From: Promethearchaeota archaeon
Lineage (GTDB): Archaea > Asgardarchaeota > Lokiarchaeia > Sigyniarchaeales > Promethearchaeaceae
NCBI GenBank assembly: GCA_018238965.1
Contig: JABCSI010000009.1
Coordinates: 1-33,238 of the forward strand
Length of the DNA stretch: 33,238 nt
Reading direction: 5' to 3'
Shown here piece by piece: positions 32,330 through 33,238 of the stretch. The notes beneath the pieces were generated by a model. That model was not told the DNA's origin. It searched no databases and saw only the letters and a program-made list of their open reading frames with translations. Both the position numbers and the translations under genes were made by a program. Positions within the stretch are counted from its first letter, which is position 1, and the number at the start of each line of letters is the position of its first letter.

Positions 32330-33238
32330 ATGAATGAAATGAATGGCGAAGAACGGTTTTTGGCCGCACTTCGATGTGAAGAGGTGGACCGAATGCCTTC
32401 ATTTTGGATGATGATTGAACAAGCAGGTTTATTTCGAAAAGAATTGAATGCATTCAAAAGGAAGCATCCTCTGAAGTATTTTTCTCAGAATGGCAGAAGG
32501 CTTTTGCTGGGGCGGGTACTCGCGCGCAATTGGTTGTCACGAGGCACCTCATCGGCCGTCCCTATGTTTGCAGGCGGCGCCAAAATTCCTACGGCCTACT
32601 ATAATCCGGAAACCGATTATTTCTATACCAAGCAAGAAGCTAAATCCCTTTCCCGTAAGCAGAAGAAATTTCAAATCACAATGTATGGGGAGGTCCGCCA
32701 ATTTGGCTATAGATTGGGTGAAAAGGGCCAACGGTTGCACAGTTATTGGTGGTTTCATAAGCACTTCTTCAGCGGTCCAGATGCTTTACAACGTTTTGAT
32801 GATTTTTATGCAGAATTTGGTGCCCCCTGGGAGCAGGAATTCAATCCGAATGCCCTATCAATCAAACTCGCGAGAGCGGTCCGGGGCTTTATGAAATTAA
32901 AAGGGTATCCCTATGCCGTTGCTGGAGATGTTCCCATGCATTTTGAAGGGATGTGGGGAGGATTTGGACCGGCTACTATTGGAAAATTAGCCCGAAAAAA
33001 GCCGGGAAAGTTACATGACATTTGTCGCAAATTTGAGAAGGTAACACTGCTTTCTGAACGAAATCTTTTAGAAGCGGGTTACAAAATACTCAGTACAGGC
33101 GACGATCTCGGCCAAAAACAACGGGGTCTGATCTCGCCCAAGGTCTATGAGGAATTTTTTTATCCCGCCCTCAAGAGCCGTTGTGATCTGGCCCATAAAC
33201 ATGATGCGGTTATATTCATGCATTCCTGTGGATATATT
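32330..33238 (+). CDS. URO-D/MtaA-type methyltransferase-like protein, C-terminus cut by window edge
   Basis: The frame is open for 303 codons from the ATG at 32330 to the window edge. It opens with MNEMNGEERFLAALRCEEVD and later has VAGDVPMHFEGMWGGFGP. At the end it reads TGDDLGQKQRGLISPKVYEE and then HKHDAVIFMHSCGYI. These are URO-D superfamily landmarks. The His298-x-Cys300 motif near the end is the zinc pair of corrinoid:coenzyme M-type methyltransferases such as MtaA rather than true HemE, in which such a pair is absent. The third zinc Cys would lie beyond the window. The role is probably methyl transfer from a corrinoid protein, whose gene is not in the window. Confidence 0.85.
   Translation, partial: MNEMNGEERFLAALRCEEVDRMPSFWMMIEQAGLFRKELNAFKRKHPLKYFSQNGRRLLLGRVLARNWLSRGTSSAVPMFAGGAKIPTAYYNPETDYFYTKQEAKSLSRKQKKFQITMYGEVRQFGYRLGEKGQRLHSYWWFHKHFFSGPDALQRFDDFYAEFGAPWEQEFNPNALSIKLARAVRGFMKLKGYPYAVAGDVPMHFEGMWGGFGPATIGKLARKKPGKLHDICRKFEKVTLLSERNLLEAGYKILSTGDDLGQKQRGLISPKVYEEFFYPALKSRCDLAHKHDAVIFMHSCGYI

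Noticed and set aside
32330-33238. Uroporphyrinogen decarboxylase hemE
   Set aside because: The His-x-Cys pair and overall motif style fit MtaA-type methyltransferases rather than HemE.

Overview
The window looks like a chromosome segment of an Asgard archaeon, most likely Lokiarchaeia-like. This is inferred from gene content, not proven. The archaeal markers are a group II chaperonin (thermosome) with a GGM tail, an archaeal/eukaryotic-type ProRS, TrmB and Lrp regulators, a tungsten-type AOR, and TATA boxes about 25-30 nt ahead of several starts. The Asgard hint is a CBS protein with a C-terminal longin/roadblock-like domain. Several genes look bacterial, above all an ArgRS resembling the Bacteroidota type. 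I found no rRNA, tRNA, CRISPR array, intact IS element or prophage.

Layout. 1-4.6 kb: truncated VOC protein and dUTPase (overlapping stop/start), a GNAT acetyltransferase behind a duplicated leader, an orphan DUF433 antitoxin bracketed by a direct repeat, argS, and divergent rpiA. 4.6-8.3 kb: CBS-longin protein, EamA exporter, and a transglutaminase-like protein coupled to an esterase. 8.4-17.6 kb: a lipid/alcohol/aldehyde block with two iron-dependent alcohol dehydrogenases, AOR, an SCP2-like protein, a crotonase-fold protein, an ACT-domain protein and an AMP-forming acyl-CoA synthetase. Together these could take alcohol to aldehyde to acid to acyl-CoA, although the genes are not one operon. 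17.7-22.4 kb: a VapBC toxin-antitoxin pair, proS, a YfcE-type phosphodiesterase, purE and a TrmB regulator. 22.5-27.6 kb: a metallophosphoesterase, a surface beta-solenoid protein, a cupin, a probable 34-residue protein and a class V aminotransferase. 27.8-33.2 kb: an Lrp regulator, the thermosome, a NosD-type surface beta-helix protein and a truncated URO-D/MtaA-type methyltransferase.

Points of most interest: (1) the 23417-25006 protein has about sixteen rungs spaced by a conserved Asp every 21 residues, strictly alternating between a G-H-x-D and an A-G-x-D form; (2) the second iron alcohol dehydrogenase appears to start at ATC behind a perfect Shine-Dalgarno; (3) degenerate period-6 repeats recur in coding and non-coding DNA; (4) two small genes (33 and 34 residues) with plausible expression signals lie in otherwise empty gaps; (5) a CBS-longin fusion; (6) a crotonase-fold protein and a PurE that lack usual active-site residues.
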